From JAOTYV01 sp041557595 (GTDB lineage: Bacteria > Pseudomonadota > Alphaproteobacteria > UBA8366): a DNA stretch of 37,964 nt. Location: NCBI GenBank assembly GCA_041557595.1, contig JBFFGE010000019.1, forward strand, positions 1 through 37,964. Direction: 5' to 3'. This document shows positions 14,319 through 22,926 of this stretch, piece by piece. Made by a program: the position numbers and the translations under genes. Each line of letters opens with the position of its first letter. The first letter of the stretch is position 1. Below the pieces are notes generated by a model. It made no database searches, had not been told where the DNA came from, and was given only the letters and a program-made list of their open reading frames with translations.

Positions 14319-14339
14319 AGATTATTTTTCTATTAATCT
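14319..14339. promoter_or_regulatory. AT-rich inverted repeat between DUF6356 and the Lrp-type gene
   Basis: AGATTA-N9-TAATCT (14319-14339) sits in an AT-rich stretch 27 bases before the regulator's ATG. Its place and base composition suit an Lrp/AsnC operator for autoregulation, or a divergent promoter. This is inference from position; Lrp sites are degenerate. Confidence 0.35.
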
Positions 14340-14365
14340 GCGCATCCACGAATTAATTTACTGCC

Positions 14366-14827
14366 ATGGACGCCTTCGACCGAAAAATACTCGCTATCTT
14401 GCAGCGCGATTCCAGCCTGTCCGTGGCCGAGCTCGCCGAGCAGGTCGGCCTCTCCACCACCCCCTGCTGGCGGCGCATTCGAAACCTGCAGAATGACGGG
14501 GTCATCGAACGCGAGGTGGCGATCCTCAATCCCGACAAGCTGAATGTCGGCGTGACGGTGTTCGTCAACATTCGCACGACGCAACACAACATCGAGTGGT
14601 TCGAGAATTTTGCGGCGGCGGTCGCCAAGATCGATGAGGTGGTCGAGTTTTATCGCATGAGCGGCGATGTCGATTACCTGCTGCGCATCGTCGTGCCGGA
14701 CATCGCCGCCTATGACGAAGTCTACAAACGACTGATCGCCGAAATCGAATTGAGCGATGTCACCTCGAGCTTCGCCATGGAGCGCATCAAGCACACGACC
14801 GCGCTACCCTTGACGTATGTCGGCTGA
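14366..14827 (+). CDS. Lrp/AsnC-family transcriptional regulator
   Basis: 153 residues. The N-terminal winged helix-turn-helix is clear (DRKILAILQRDSSLSVAELAEQVGLSTTPCWRRIRNLQNDGVI, residues 4-46), followed by a linker and the RAM/ligand-binding domain (about 65-150) containing YRMSGDVDYLLRIVVPDIAAYD. Lrp-family octamers bind amino acids or related ligands and control nearby transport or catabolic genes. It lies 350 bases before the peptide-type ABC transporter on the same strand and divergent from DUF6356, so it is the natural candidate to control the transporter. A good terminator follows at 14913, so it is transcribed separately. Confidence 0.92.
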   Translation: MDAFDRKILAILQRDSSLSVAELAEQVGLSTTPCWRRIRNLQNDGVIEREVAILNPDKLNVGVTVFVNIRTTQHNIEWFENFAAAVAKIDEVVEFYRMSGDVDYLLRIVVPDIAAYDEVYKRLIAEIELSDVTSSFAMERIKHTTALPLTYVG

Positions 14828-14912
14828 CACGCCGCGCGTCCGATCGGCGCCGAAGCATGAACCGTCTTCGCCATCGTTGACTTCTGTCCTCGGCATGTTA
14901 TTCAAAGTACCG

Positions 14913-14937
14913 ACAGCGCCACGTGTGGCGCTGTTTT
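14913..14937 (+). terminator. Intrinsic terminator after the Lrp-type regulator
   Basis: A perfect 10-base stem, ACAGCGCCAC-GT-GTGGCGCTGT, is followed by TTT. The two-base loop is tight, so a shorter stem with a larger loop may form in RNA. It lies 86 bases past the regulator's stop and before the transporter promoter. Confidence 0.65.
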
Positions 14938-15093
14938 GGTAGCCGATAACAAAACAAGCTACTTCGGTACCGTGGGGAGGTCTGGGTCGTGGAGCGCCGG
15001 GTTTGCAAACCCGCGAAGGTGCTGCGCGCACATTGCAAAGCCATGTTGATAATCCATCCATCAGCACCGGAATCCCCGGTTCCGACATGTCCG

Positions 15094-15122
15094 TTGACAA
15101 CTTTATCAGCGGTCCGTACCGT
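15094..15122 (+). promoter_or_regulatory. Candidate sigma-70 promoter of the ABC transporter operon
   Basis: TTGACA (15094-15099) is a perfect -35 box. After exactly 17 bases comes TACCGT (15117-15122), which keeps the key T1, A2 and T6 of a -10 box. It lies 57 bases before the first ATPase GTG start. The rest of the gap 14828-15178 holds the terminator above and no gene. Confidence 0.55.
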
Positions 15123-15178
15123 TTGTGTCCCGGATGCCAATCAAACAAAAAATTTCAACATTTTGAATAGGGGGGCGC

Positions 15179-16162
15179 GTGAACGATCTTCTAGAGATTG
15201 AGGGTCTTCAAACCCAGTTTTACACCTCTGCCGGTACGGTGAAAGCGGTCGACGGAATTACATATTCCGTCAAGGAAGGCGAGACGGTCGCAGTGGTCGG
15301 TGAGTCCGGCTGCGGCAAGTCCGTGAGCGCTCTCTCTATCTTACGCCTGGTGGCGGACCCGCCAGGCAAGATTGTCGGCGGAAAGATCAACTTCCAGGGT
15401 CGTAACCTTCTGGATTTGAGCGATTCGGACATGCGCAGCGTGCGTGGCAACGACATCGCCATGATTTTTCAGGAGCCTATGACCTCGCTCAACCCGGTGC
15501 TGAGCATTGGATTGCAGATTACCGAAACGCTGCAACACCATCTCGGCATGAGCGACGAAGAGGCCAATGCGCGCGCCGTTGCGTTGTTGGGCATGGTGGG
15601 AATTTCCGAGCCCGACCGTCGCCTCGCGCAGTATCCGCATCATCTCTCGGGCGGTATGCGCCAACGTGTGATGATCGCCATCGCGCTCGCCTGCGAACCA
15701 AAACTGATCATCGCCGACGAGCCGACAACGGCGCTCGACGTGACAATTCAGGCGCAAATCCTGGAGTTGATGAAAAACCTGACGCGCGATCTCGGCGTCG
15801 CGATGATCATCATTACGCACAATCTGGGCGTCGTGGCGCGTTACGCGGACCGCGTGAACGTGATGTATGCGGGCAAGATCATCGAAACGGGCACGGCCGA
15901 GGAAATCTATCACAATCCGAAGCACCCATACACGTTGGCGCTTCTGAAATCGGTTCCGCGTCTCGACCAAACGCGCCAGGCCAAACTGGACCCGGTCGAT
16001 GGTCAGCCGCCCGATTTGGCGCGGCTCGACGATGGTTGCCCGTTCCGGCCTCGGTGCCGTTTCGCGGTCGACCGTTGCGCGCGGGAAAATCCGACCCTGG
16101 AGGACGTTTTGCCGGGTCATTCCTCTGCGTGTTGGGAAAAGAACAACCTTAGCCGGGATTGA
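15179..16162 (+). CDS. Peptide/opine ABC transporter ATPase, DppD/OppD type
   Basis: 327 residues with a complete ABC nucleotide-binding domain: Walker A GESGCGKS (about 40-47), Q-loop in IFQEPMTSLNP, signature LSGGMRQRV, Walker B LIIADEPTTALD and the switch His in IIITHNLG. The C-terminal oligopeptide-transporter motif with clustered cysteines (CPFRPRCRFAVDRCARENP) is present; in this family it can hold an Fe-S or metal site. It energises import of peptides or peptide-like molecules with the DppF-type partner 12 bases downstream. It starts with GTG15179 preceded by AGGGGGG. It opens the operon, an order different from the usual binding protein-first arrangement. Confidence 0.93.
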   Translation: MNDLLEIEGLQTQFYTSAGTVKAVDGITYSVKEGETVAVVGESGCGKSVSALSILRLVADPPGKIVGGKINFQGRNLLDLSDSDMRSVRGNDIAMIFQEPMTSLNPVLSIGLQITETLQHHLGMSDEEANARAVALLGMVGISEPDRRLAQYPHHLSGGMRQRVMIAIALACEPKLIIADEPTTALDVTIQAQILELMKNLTRDLGVAMIIITHNLGVVARYADRVNVMYAGKIIETGTAEEIYHNPKHPYTLALLKSVPRLDQTRQAKLDPVDGQPPDLARLDDGCPFRPRCRFAVDRCARENPTLEDVLPGHSSACWEKNNLSRD

Positions 16163-16174
16163 GAAGGCAGCATC

Positions 16175-17209
16175 ATGAGTGAAGCAACGGCAATTCAAGA
16201 CAGTGCCACTACGCCGCGCGCCGTACACGGCCTCGGCGAGAATCTAATCGACGTCAAGGATCTCAAAATGCACTTCCCGGTGACCGAGGGAATTCTGATT
16301 CCCAAGGTCGTCGCCCATGTGAAGGCGGTAGACGGGATTTCGTTCAGCATCCGCAAGGGCGAAACGCTCGGGCTGGTGGGTGAGTCCGGCTGCGGCAAGA
16401 CGACGACGGGACGCTGTATCCTGCAGCTCGAAAAACCCACGGCGGGAGAGATCATCTACGAAGGAACCAACCTGAACAAACTCGGTTCCAGCGACATGAT
16501 TCCCTTCCGGCAAAAGATCCAGGTGATCTTTCAGGATCCGTACAGCTCGCTGAACCCGCGCATGAAGATTCGCGATATTCTGAGCGAACCGATGCGTGTG
16601 CACGGAATCATTACCGATCAGGCGGCTCGCGACAAACGCGTGATGGATCTGCTCAACCTGTGCGGGCTGAGCACACGATTCGCCGACCGGTATCCGCATG
16701 AAATGAGCGGCGGCCAGCGGCAACGCGTCGGCGTGGCGCGGGCGCTGGCGATGGATCCCGAATTTATCGTTTGCGATGAAGCGGTTTCGGCGCTGGATGT
16801 ATCGATTCAAGCGCAGGTGATCAACCTGTTGGAAGATCTGCGCGATGAATTCGGCCTCACATACCTGTTTATTTCGCACGATCTCAGCGTCGTGCGTCAT
16901 CTCTGCCACCGGGTTGCCGTGATGTATCTCGGCAAGATGGTGGAATTGGCCGATTGCGACGAGTTGTTCGACAATCCGATCCATCCCTATACCAAGGCGT
17001 TGCTCGATGCCGTGCCGATCCCCGATCCGACGATCGAGGCAAAGCGGGCGCATCAGGTGATCAAGGGGGAAATTCCGAGCCCGATCAACCCGCCGAGCGG
17101 ATGCGTCTTCCATCCCCGGTGTGGAATAGCCACGGACAATTGTCCTAAATCCGTACCGGAATTCAGGGAGATCAAACCGGGCCATTGGGTGGCCTGTCAC
17201 GAAGTGTGA
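16175..17209 (+). CDS. Peptide/opine ABC transporter ATPase, DppF/OppF type
   Basis: 344 residues. An N-terminal extension of about 25 residues precedes the ABC domain: Walker A GESGCGKTT, Q-loop VIFQDPYSSLNPRM, signature MSGGQRQRV, Walker B FIVCDEAVSALD (the DEAVSALD form typical of DppF/OppF) and switch His in FISHDLSVV. The C-terminal peptide-transporter motif (CVFHPRCGIATDNCPKSVPEF) follows. It pairs with the preceding ATPase as a heterodimer at the inner membrane. It begins 12 bases after that gene. Confidence 0.93.
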   Translation: MSEATAIQDSATTPRAVHGLGENLIDVKDLKMHFPVTEGILIPKVVAHVKAVDGISFSIRKGETLGLVGESGCGKTTTGRCILQLEKPTAGEIIYEGTNLNKLGSSDMIPFRQKIQVIFQDPYSSLNPRMKIRDILSEPMRVHGIITDQAARDKRVMDLLNLCGLSTRFADRYPHEMSGGQRQRVGVARALAMDPEFIVCDEAVSALDVSIQAQVINLLEDLRDEFGLTYLFISHDLSVVRHLCHRVAVMYLGKMVELADCDELFDNPIHPYTKALLDAVPIPDPTIEAKRAHQVIKGEIPSPINPPSGCVFHPRCGIATDNCPKSVPEFREIKPGHWVACHEV

Positions 17210-17326
17210 TCCAATAAATTGAAAAAATACCCCCGATAACGGTGCAATCGGCAGTATAGTCGAAGCTGTTTCCGGGATTTTCGGGAATACATTGCGTTCC
17301 TGTAAGCAGGAAGAGAAAATAGGGAA

Positions 17327-18949
17327 ATGATGAAAGCAAAGGCATCGCTCACCGCGGTTGCTGCGTTGGGGGCGGCATTTGCCACCAGTGCGACAATCAC
17401 CGCGTCGGCGCAGGAGACACCTGTCCGGGGTGGCGTTCTAAGTTTCGTTGTCGGCAGTAAAATTCCGTCCTATGACGGACATCGGGAAACGACGTTCGGC
17501 ATGATCCATCCGATCAGGCCGTTTTACAGCACGTTGCTGCGGGTCAATCCGGACAATCCACAGTCACCGACGGATATCATTTGCGATCTCTGCGAGGGTA
17601 AGCCGCAAACCACCAATGGCGGCAAGACGATCTCTTTCAAGATCAAATCGAATGTGCTCTTCCACGACGGCACGCCGTTGACGTCGGCCGACGTCAAGGC
17701 GACGCTGGATAAGATTATATTCCCGCCGGAGACCATTCCGAGTTCGCGCAAGGCCTGGTACACCCAGGTTTCGAGTGTAGACGCACCGGATCCGACTACG
17801 CTGCACGTGCAGCTCAAGCGGCCTCTGGCTGCAATGATCCCCGCCCTGGCGTCGCCGTTCAACTTCACCTACTCGAAGAAGGACCTCGACGAGCACGGTT
17901 ACAATTGGCATCAGAAGAACATCAACGGCACCGGTGCATTCAAGTTCGTGGAGCATCAGCCGGGCGCGTTCGTCGAGGGCGCGCGGTTCGAGAAATTCCA
18001 CGTCAGTGGCCTGCCCTATCTCGATGGCTTCAAGGCGATTTCGGCTCCGAAAATGTCGGTCCGCCTGCAGGCGATCCGCGGCAACCGCGCCGCGATCGAA
18101 TTTCGCGGCTTCCCGCCAAAAGCGCGCGACGATCTCGTCAAGGCGCTCGGCAACAAGATCAAGGTCCAGGAAAGCAACTGGAACTGCTTGATGGGCGCCA
18201 CGCCGAACCAGAAACTGAAACGGTTCCAGGACAAGCGCGTACGTCAGGCGCTGACCCTGGCCTTCGACCGCTGGGGCGGTTCCCGGTACCTGTCCAAGAT
18301 CGCGCTGGTCAAGACGGTCGGCGGCGTAACCTTCCCGGGTCATCCGCTGGAAGGCTCGAAGCGTTGGCTGCAGTCCTTGAACGGTTACGGCAAGGACGTC
18401 CGGGCGAGCCGGGCGCGGGCGAAGAAGCTGCTTCAGGAAGCCGGCCATCCGAACCTCAAGGTGACCTTATGGAACCGCGCCGTGGACCAGCCCTACAAGG
18501 TCGTCGGAACGTGGTACATCGACCAATGGCGCAAAATCGGCGCCAAGGCCGACCAGAAGGTTCTGCCGTCCGGTCCGTGGTACGCGGGTTTGCGCAAGAC
18601 GCGCGATTTCGATGTTGCGGTCGACTTCAACTGTCAGACCGTAATCAATCCCACGATCGACGTGTCCAAATGGATCAAAGGTGCGGGGAACAACTACTCG
18701 AACCACACCGACCAAAAAGTCACGGACTTGTATCTGGACATGCTTAATGAAGCCGACTCCAAGAAGCAGTACCAGAAGATGCGTACCTACGAGAAATACC
18801 TCCTGTCGGATGAGGTTCACTACATGACCTCCTTCTGGTGGTACAAGATCAACCCGCATCGCAGCTATGTGAAGGGCTGGAAAATCGCACCCAGTCACTA
18901 TCTCAACCAGTCGCTCGACCAAGTCTGGCTCGATCCGAAGCTGCAGTAA
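17327..18949 (+). CDS. ABC transporter periplasmic substrate-binding protein (SBP_bac_5, DppA-like)
   Basis: 540 residues, the size of cluster C solute-binding proteins. A Sec signal peptide is seen at the N-terminus (K-A-K then an Ala-rich hydrophobic core, cleavage near A-S-A/Q-E, about residue 28). The family signature is recognisable in KTISFKIKSNVLFHDGTPLTSADVKATLDKI. These proteins bind di/oligopeptides, opines, nickel or sugar-like ligands; the ligand cannot be predicted. Cysteines at about 83, 86, 287 and 428 are uncommon for the family and could form disulfides. Start at 17327 or 17330 (ATGATG), after AGGGAA. Placed between the ATPases and permeases; a hairpin follows and probably lowers permease expression relative to this protein. 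Confidence 0.92.
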   Translation: MMKAKASLTAVAALGAAFATSATITASAQETPVRGGVLSFVVGSKIPSYDGHRETTFGMIHPIRPFYSTLLRVNPDNPQSPTDIICDLCEGKPQTTNGGKTISFKIKSNVLFHDGTPLTSADVKATLDKIIFPPETIPSSRKAWYTQVSSVDAPDPTTLHVQLKRPLAAMIPALASPFNFTYSKKDLDEHGYNWHQKNINGTGAFKFVEHQPGAFVEGARFEKFHVSGLPYLDGFKAISAPKMSVRLQAIRGNRAAIEFRGFPPKARDDLVKALGNKIKVQESNWNCLMGATPNQKLKRFQDKRVRQALTLAFDRWGGSRYLSKIALVKTVGGVTFPGHPLEGSKRWLQSLNGYGKDVRASRARAKKLLQEAGHPNLKVTLWNRAVDQPYKVVGTWYIDQWRKIGAKADQKVLPSGPWYAGLRKTRDFDVAVDFNCQTVINPTIDVSKWIKGAGNNYSNHTDQKVTDLYLDMLNEADSKKQYQKMRTYEKYLLSDEVHYMTSFWWYKINPHRSYVKGWKIAPSHYLNQSLDQVWLDPKLQ

Positions 18950-18970
18950 GCGGTTGATGGACTAAAGATA

Positions 18971-19001
18971 TCCCTCCCGCCGCATGGGGCGGCGAGAGGG
19001 A
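18971..19001 (+). terminator. Stem-loop between binding protein and DppB permease
   Basis: TCCCTC (18971-18976) plus CCGCC pair with GGCGG plus GAGGGA (18996-19001), with a three-base bulge and the loop GCATG(G) between. There is no T-run after it. Hairpins at this position in transporter operons commonly protect the binding-protein mRNA and damp downstream genes, so it is more likely a processing or stability element than a full terminator. Confidence 0.5.
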
Positions 19002-19019
19002 AATTTCCGGAGCGAAATA

Positions 19020-19991
19020 ATGTATAAATACACAATCAAGCGCGTCTTCCTGATGATCCCGACCCTGATTGGGGCGGCGATCCTGGTATTCGGACTACTG
19101 CGTCTGATACCCGGTGACGTGTGCGCGCTGCGTATGGCAGGCGAGGGCTCTTTCGTCGACGAAACCGCTATTGAGCAATGCCGAATCAATCTCGGCATCA
19201 CCCGGCCAATTTGGGAACAGTTCCTCAGTTTCGTCTGGGGCTTCGCGACTTTCGACTTGGGTGACTCCATGTGGACGAGCCGGGCCATTACCGAAGAAAT
19301 CGGCCTGCGTTTCGAACTGTCGCTGCAAATCGCCATCATGGCGACGGTGGTGAGCATTGTCATCTCGATCCCGATGGGAACGATTTCCGCGATCAAGCAG
19401 AATACCTGGATCGACTACGTGGTCCGGACCTTCAGCATCGCCGGTATCGCCCTGCCCTCTTTCTGGCTCGGCATTCTGATCATTCTCGGCCTCCTGATTT
19501 CGACGCAGGCGTGGCTCGGGGAAGCCTGGATGCCACCGATTGAGTATGTCGATCCATGGAAGGATCCGCTCGGCAACCTGTCGCAATTGATCTGGCCTGC
19601 CCTGGCCACCGGATACCGCTATTCGGCGGTGGCGACGCGTATGACCCGGTCGGCGCTGCTCGAAGTGCTCCGCGAGGACTATGTCCGCACGGCACGGGCC
19701 AAAGGATTGCTCGAAAAAGTGATCATCAATCGCCACGCGCTGAAAAATGCGATGCTGCCGGTCGTTACGGTCATCGGCATCGAATTCGCGTTCCTGATGG
19801 GCGGACTGGTCGTCACCGAGCAGGTCTTCAATTTGAACGGCCTGGGCAAACTATTCGTCGAATCCGTGACGAACCATGACTACAGCCTGACCCAAGCGTT
19901 GGTCATGCTGGTGGCATTCATCTTCGTGGTAACCAACTTCGTGGTTGATATCTTCTACGCGTGGCTGGATCCCCGGATCCGCTACAGCTAG
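19020..19991 (+). CDS. ABC transporter permease, DppB/OppB type
   Basis: 323 residues of the DppB family: an N-terminal membrane helix (YTIKRVFLMIPTLIGAAILVFGLLRLIPGD, with the conserved R-L-I-P-G-D), a periplasmic loop, then about five further helices and the cytoplasmic EAA loop (EVLREDYVRTARAKGLLEKVIINRHALKNAMLPVVT), which contacts the ATPase. The C-terminal LDPRIRY motif is conserved. Forms the translocation channel with a DppC-type partner. Start at ATG19020 after GGAGCG; the frame is open farther upstream to 18984, which would cross the hairpin and lacks homology. Confidence 0.93.
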   Translation: MYKYTIKRVFLMIPTLIGAAILVFGLLRLIPGDVCALRMAGEGSFVDETAIEQCRINLGITRPIWEQFLSFVWGFATFDLGDSMWTSRAITEEIGLRFELSLQIAIMATVVSIVISIPMGTISAIKQNTWIDYVVRTFSIAGIALPSFWLGILIILGLLISTQAWLGEAWMPPIEYVDPWKDPLGNLSQLIWPALATGYRYSAVATRMTRSALLEVLREDYVRTARAKGLLEKVIINRHALKNAMLPVVTVIGIEFAFLMGGLVVTEQVFNLNGLGKLFVESVTNHDYSLTQALVMLVAFIFVVTNFVVDIFYAWLDPRIRYS

Positions 19992-20003
19992 GGAGGAAAT
20001 TCG

Positions 20004-20906
20004 ATGACAACGGTAGAAGAATCCGGTGCGACAGCTGAACTTGAAGAACTGTTCGACACTCGAACACCTTGGCAGAGGTTCACCAGCACCATAAGCAAGA
20101 ACCCGCTCGGAGCGTTCGGCGGACTGCTGGTCCTCATAATGATTATTCTCGCAGTCTTCGCGGATGTTCTGACTCCGTTCGATCCGGAGTCGAACTCCTT
20201 CGAGCATATGTTGACGTCGCCGGGCGTGGAATTCTGGCTCGGCACCGACCAAATGGGACGCGATATCTGGACCCGGGTCGTCTATGGCGCCCGAACCGCC
20301 TTGCTCGTCGGCTTTACCGCCGCCTTCGTCGGCGCCTTTATCGGCCTCGTGCTCGGTGTCGGCAGTGCCTATTTCGGCGGCACGATCGATCTCATCTTCC
20401 AGCGGATCATGGACGTCTTCATGGCCTTCCCGCTGATCATCATGGCGCTGGCCGTCGTCGCCATCTTCGGCACCGGCATCCAGAACGTGATCATCGCCAT
20501 CACCATCCCGTTCATTCCGCGCTGCGCCCGCGTCGTGCGGTCCAACGCGTTGGCGATCCGGGAAATTCCCTATGTAGACGCCGCACGAGCGCTCGGCTTC
20601 TCGCATACGCGCATTATCCTGCGGCACATGGCGCCGAACGTCATGGCGCCGTTCCTGATCATGCTCACCGCCTTTGTCGGCCAGGCCATCCTGCTCGAAG
20701 CGTCGCTGTCCTATCTGGGCCTCGGCGTGCAGGAACCGACCCCGGCTTGGGGACTGATGCTCCAGGGCGGAGCGGAAGAATACGCCGAGAGCGCACCTTG
20801 GGTCCCGATCTTCCCGGGACTCGCGATTACCATCGCCGTGTTCGGCTTCAACCTGTTCGGCGACGCCGTGCGGGACGAACTCGATCCGCGCTTGCGATCG
20901 CAGTAA
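20004..20906 (+). CDS. ABC transporter permease, DppC/OppC type (copy 1)
   Basis: 300 residues with an N-terminal helix (ALGGLLVLIMIILAVFAD-like, about 38-55), the PFDPES periplasmic entry, the FWLGTDQMGRDIWTRVVYGARTAL motif that defines DppC, and an EAA loop (REIPYVDAARALGFSHTRIILRHMAPNVM). It ends NLFGDAVRDELDPRLRSQ. Begins 12 bases after the DppB stop with GGGAGG before the ATG, so it is clearly part of the operon. Partner of DppB in the channel. The next permease is a close paralogue (see there). Confidence 0.93.
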   Translation: MTTVEESGATAELEELFDTRTPWQRFTSTISKNPLGAFGGLLVLIMIILAVFADVLTPFDPESNSFEHMLTSPGVEFWLGTDQMGRDIWTRVVYGARTALLVGFTAAFVGAFIGLVLGVGSAYFGGTIDLIFQRIMDVFMAFPLIIMALAVVAIFGTGIQNVIIAITIPFIPRCARVVRSNALAIREIPYVDAARALGFSHTRIILRHMAPNVMAPFLIMLTAFVGQAILLEASLSYLGLGVQEPTPAWGLMLQGGAEEYAESAPWVPIFPGLAITIAVFGFNLFGDAVRDELDPRLRSQ

Positions 20907-20926
20907 TCGCGACACGAACATTGACC

Positions 20927-20967
20927 CTGACCGCCGCGTCCTCTATGACGCGGCGGTCAGTCTTTCT
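20927..20967 (+). terminator. Strong intrinsic terminator between the two DppC paralogues
   Basis: A perfect 14-base stem, CTGACCGCCGCGTC (20927-20940) with GACGCGGCGGTCAG (20947-20960), loop CTCTAT, followed by TCTTTCT. It begins 20 bases after the stop of copy 1 and ends about 30 bases before the start of copy 2, so most transcripts should end with copy 1. Confidence 0.8.
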
Positions 20968-20998
20968 ACGCCACCTTTTCAACATTGGAGAGTAGCTG

Positions 20999-21895
20999 GT
21001 GTCCACAACACCGTATCTGGAAGACATCGATGTCGCCGCGCTCGGCCGGCGCCCCTGGTATATTTCCGCCAAGGAAATGATCCAGAAATATCCGTTGGGC
21101 GCGACAGGCGGGATAATCGTGCTGATCATGGTGATTCTGGCGATCTTCGCCAATTTCATCGCACCGCACGAGCCCGAGACCGCGGCGTTCGAATACATGT
21201 TGATCGCGCCCGGTTCGGAATTCTGGCTCGGCACCGATCAATTCGGCCGCGACCAACTGACCCGGCTGATCTATGGCGCGCGCACGGCACTCTTCATCGG
21301 CATCGTCGCCGCCGGCGTCGGCGCGACGACAGGGCTGGTTCTTGGGGTCGCCAGCGCCTTTTTCGGCGGTTGGGCGGATCTGATCTTCCAACGGATCATG
21401 GATGTCTTTATCGCCTTTCCGACGATCATCATCGCACTCACCGTGGTTGCCGTCTTCGGGTCCGAATTGCACCATGTCATCTTCGCGATATGTCTGCCCT
21501 TTATTCCCGATGCGGCGCGCATCGTGCGCTCCAACGCCTTGGCAATCCGCGAAATTCCCTATGTCGATGCCGCGCGCGCCTTGGGATTCAGCAGCACCCG
21601 GATCATCCTGCGTCATATGGCGCCGAATGTGATGGCGCCTTATCTGATCATTATGACCGCAAATATCGGCCAGGCGATCCTGCTCGAGGCGTCGCTATCC
21701 TATCTCGGCCTCGGCGTGCAGGAACCGACCCCGTCCTGGGGGCTGATGCTGCAGGGCGGCGCGGAGGAATACGCCGAAAGCGCTCCATGGGTGCCGATCT
21801 TCCCGGGCCTGGCAATCACGCTCGCGGTCTTCGGATTCAATCTTTTCGGCGATGCACTACGGGACGTGCTCGATCCTAGGCTGCGATCAGAGTAG
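20999..21895 (+). CDS. ABC transporter permease, DppC/OppC type (copy 2)
   Basis: 298 residues, same layout as copy 1: FWLGTDQFGRDQLTRLIYGARTAL, an EAA loop almost identical to copy 1 (REIPYVDAARALGFSSTRIILRHMAPNVMAPY) and near-identical last 100 residues, while the N-terminal ~35 residues and the helix 2-4 region differ clearly. This looks like an old tandem duplication in which the ATPase-contacting half stayed constrained. GTG20999 is the start, preceded by GGAGAG. It lies behind a strong terminator and has no DppB of its own, so it may replace copy 1 under some conditions and change substrate choice. Its 3' end overlaps the convergent TauD-type gene by 20 bases. Confidence 0.9.
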   Translation: MSTTPYLEDIDVAALGRRPWYISAKEMIQKYPLGATGGIIVLIMVILAIFANFIAPHEPETAAFEYMLIAPGSEFWLGTDQFGRDQLTRLIYGARTALFIGIVAAGVGATTGLVLGVASAFFGGWADLIFQRIMDVFIAFPTIIIALTVVAVFGSELHHVIFAICLPFIPDAARIVRSNALAIREIPYVDAARALGFSSTRIILRHMAPNVMAPYLIIMTANIGQAILLEASLSYLGLGVQEPTPSWGLMLQGGAEEYAESAPWVPIFPGLAITLAVFGFNLFGDALRDVLDPRLRSE

Positions 21896-22751
21896 AAGGC
21901 GGGACAATATGCTGCGCCGGTGACAGGCGCAGCGTCGTCCGTTTCAACAGACGGTTTTGACCGGCATCGAACGGGTCACGCCGGTGCAGCAAGAATCCGT
22001 TGTCCCACATCACGACGTCGCCGATCTGCCATTCATGGGCGTAGACGAAATCGGGCTGCGTCGCATGCGCGTTCAATTCATCGAGCAGTTGCCGGCCGGC
22101 CGCGCCCGGCATTTCCGCGATGCCCACCGATGTCGTCGGGTCGAGATACAATGACTTGCGGCCGGTGACCGGATGACGATTGACCAACGGATGGGTTACC
22201 GGCGGCGTCTTGCGCCGCAACTCGGCCGTCATCTCCGGTTCGTCGTCATAGGTCGATTGCCGCGCCACATAGTCGTAGACGGCGCTTAAGCCCTCGATCC
22301 GCGCTTTCGTCTTCTCGGGCAGCGCGTCATAGGCCAATTGCAGGTTCGCCCAATAGGTGCGCCCCCCATCGCGCGGCATTTCCACCATATACAGCACGCT
22401 GCCGGTCGCCGGCTCGGCGACATAGGATTGGTCGGTGTGCCAGCCAAGTTCGCCGGCTCCCAAACCGCCGATCGACCGTCCGGCGGAATCCTTCATGTTG
22501 GAAATTTGCAGCACCTCGGGGGTGGCGGCCTGCCAGTCGGTCCGCACGATCACGTCCGGTTCGCCAAAGCGCCGGCTGAATGCCACGAGTTCCGCTTCGC
22601 TCAACGATTGGCGCCGAAAGACCAGCACCCCCTGCCGGCTCCATATCTCCGCGATTTCCGCCGCCGCGCGATCCTCCAGCGGCTGCCACAAGGAGAGGCC
22701 CCGCACCTCGAAAGCAAAGTTTCCGTCTATCGGGTCCAATCGAAAAGTCAT
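21876..22751 (-). CDS. TauD/TfdA-family dioxygenase (copy 2)
   Basis: 291 residues. Iron triad: G-W-H-T-D (His105, Asp107) and L-L-H-R-R (His256), with the 2-oxoglutarate arginine in KRTTLRL. The segments VNRHPVTGRKSLYLDP and HEWQIGDVVMWDNGF are standard. The start at 22751 follows GGAGAG; the frame continues open upstream to 23069, which has no homology. It is only distantly similar to copies 1 and 3. It points toward the ABC operon and is divergent from the CoA-transferase gene, so it may act on the imported compound before CoA activation. Stop overlaps the permease end by 20 bases. Confidence 0.9.
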   Translation of the reverse strand: MTFRLDPIDGNFAFEVRGLSLWQPLEDRAAAEIAEIWSRQGVLVFRRQSLSEAELVAFSRRFGEPDVIVRTDWQAATPEVLQISNMKDSAGRSIGGLGAGELGWHTDQSYVAEPATGSVLYMVEMPRDGGRTYWANLQLAYDALPEKTKARIEGLSAVYDYVARQSTYDDEPEMTAELRRKTPPVTHPLVNRHPVTGRKSLYLDPTTSVGIAEMPGAAGRQLLDELNAHATQPDFVYAHEWQIGDVVMWDNGFLLHRRDPFDAGQNRLLKRTTLRLSPAQHIVPPSTLIAA

Positions 22752-22926
22752 CAACGCTCTCCAAGATCGATCGCTTCCATGCGCCGTCACCGCGCAGTCG
22801 TAAAATGGTACCGCATCGCCGCAATACCGTGAACCATATTCCCAATTTGCCGGGTTGATGCCGGGGCGCCCGGACGCGATGATGCGCAGCTCTTCAAATA
22901 CCTGAACTTGCAGACAAGGAAAATCA

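Noticed and set aside
17219..17260. TTGAAA and TATAGT boxes upstream of the solute-binding protein
   Set aside because: The boxes are 30 bases apart, too far for a sigma-70 promoter; the gene is more simply read from the operon promoter.
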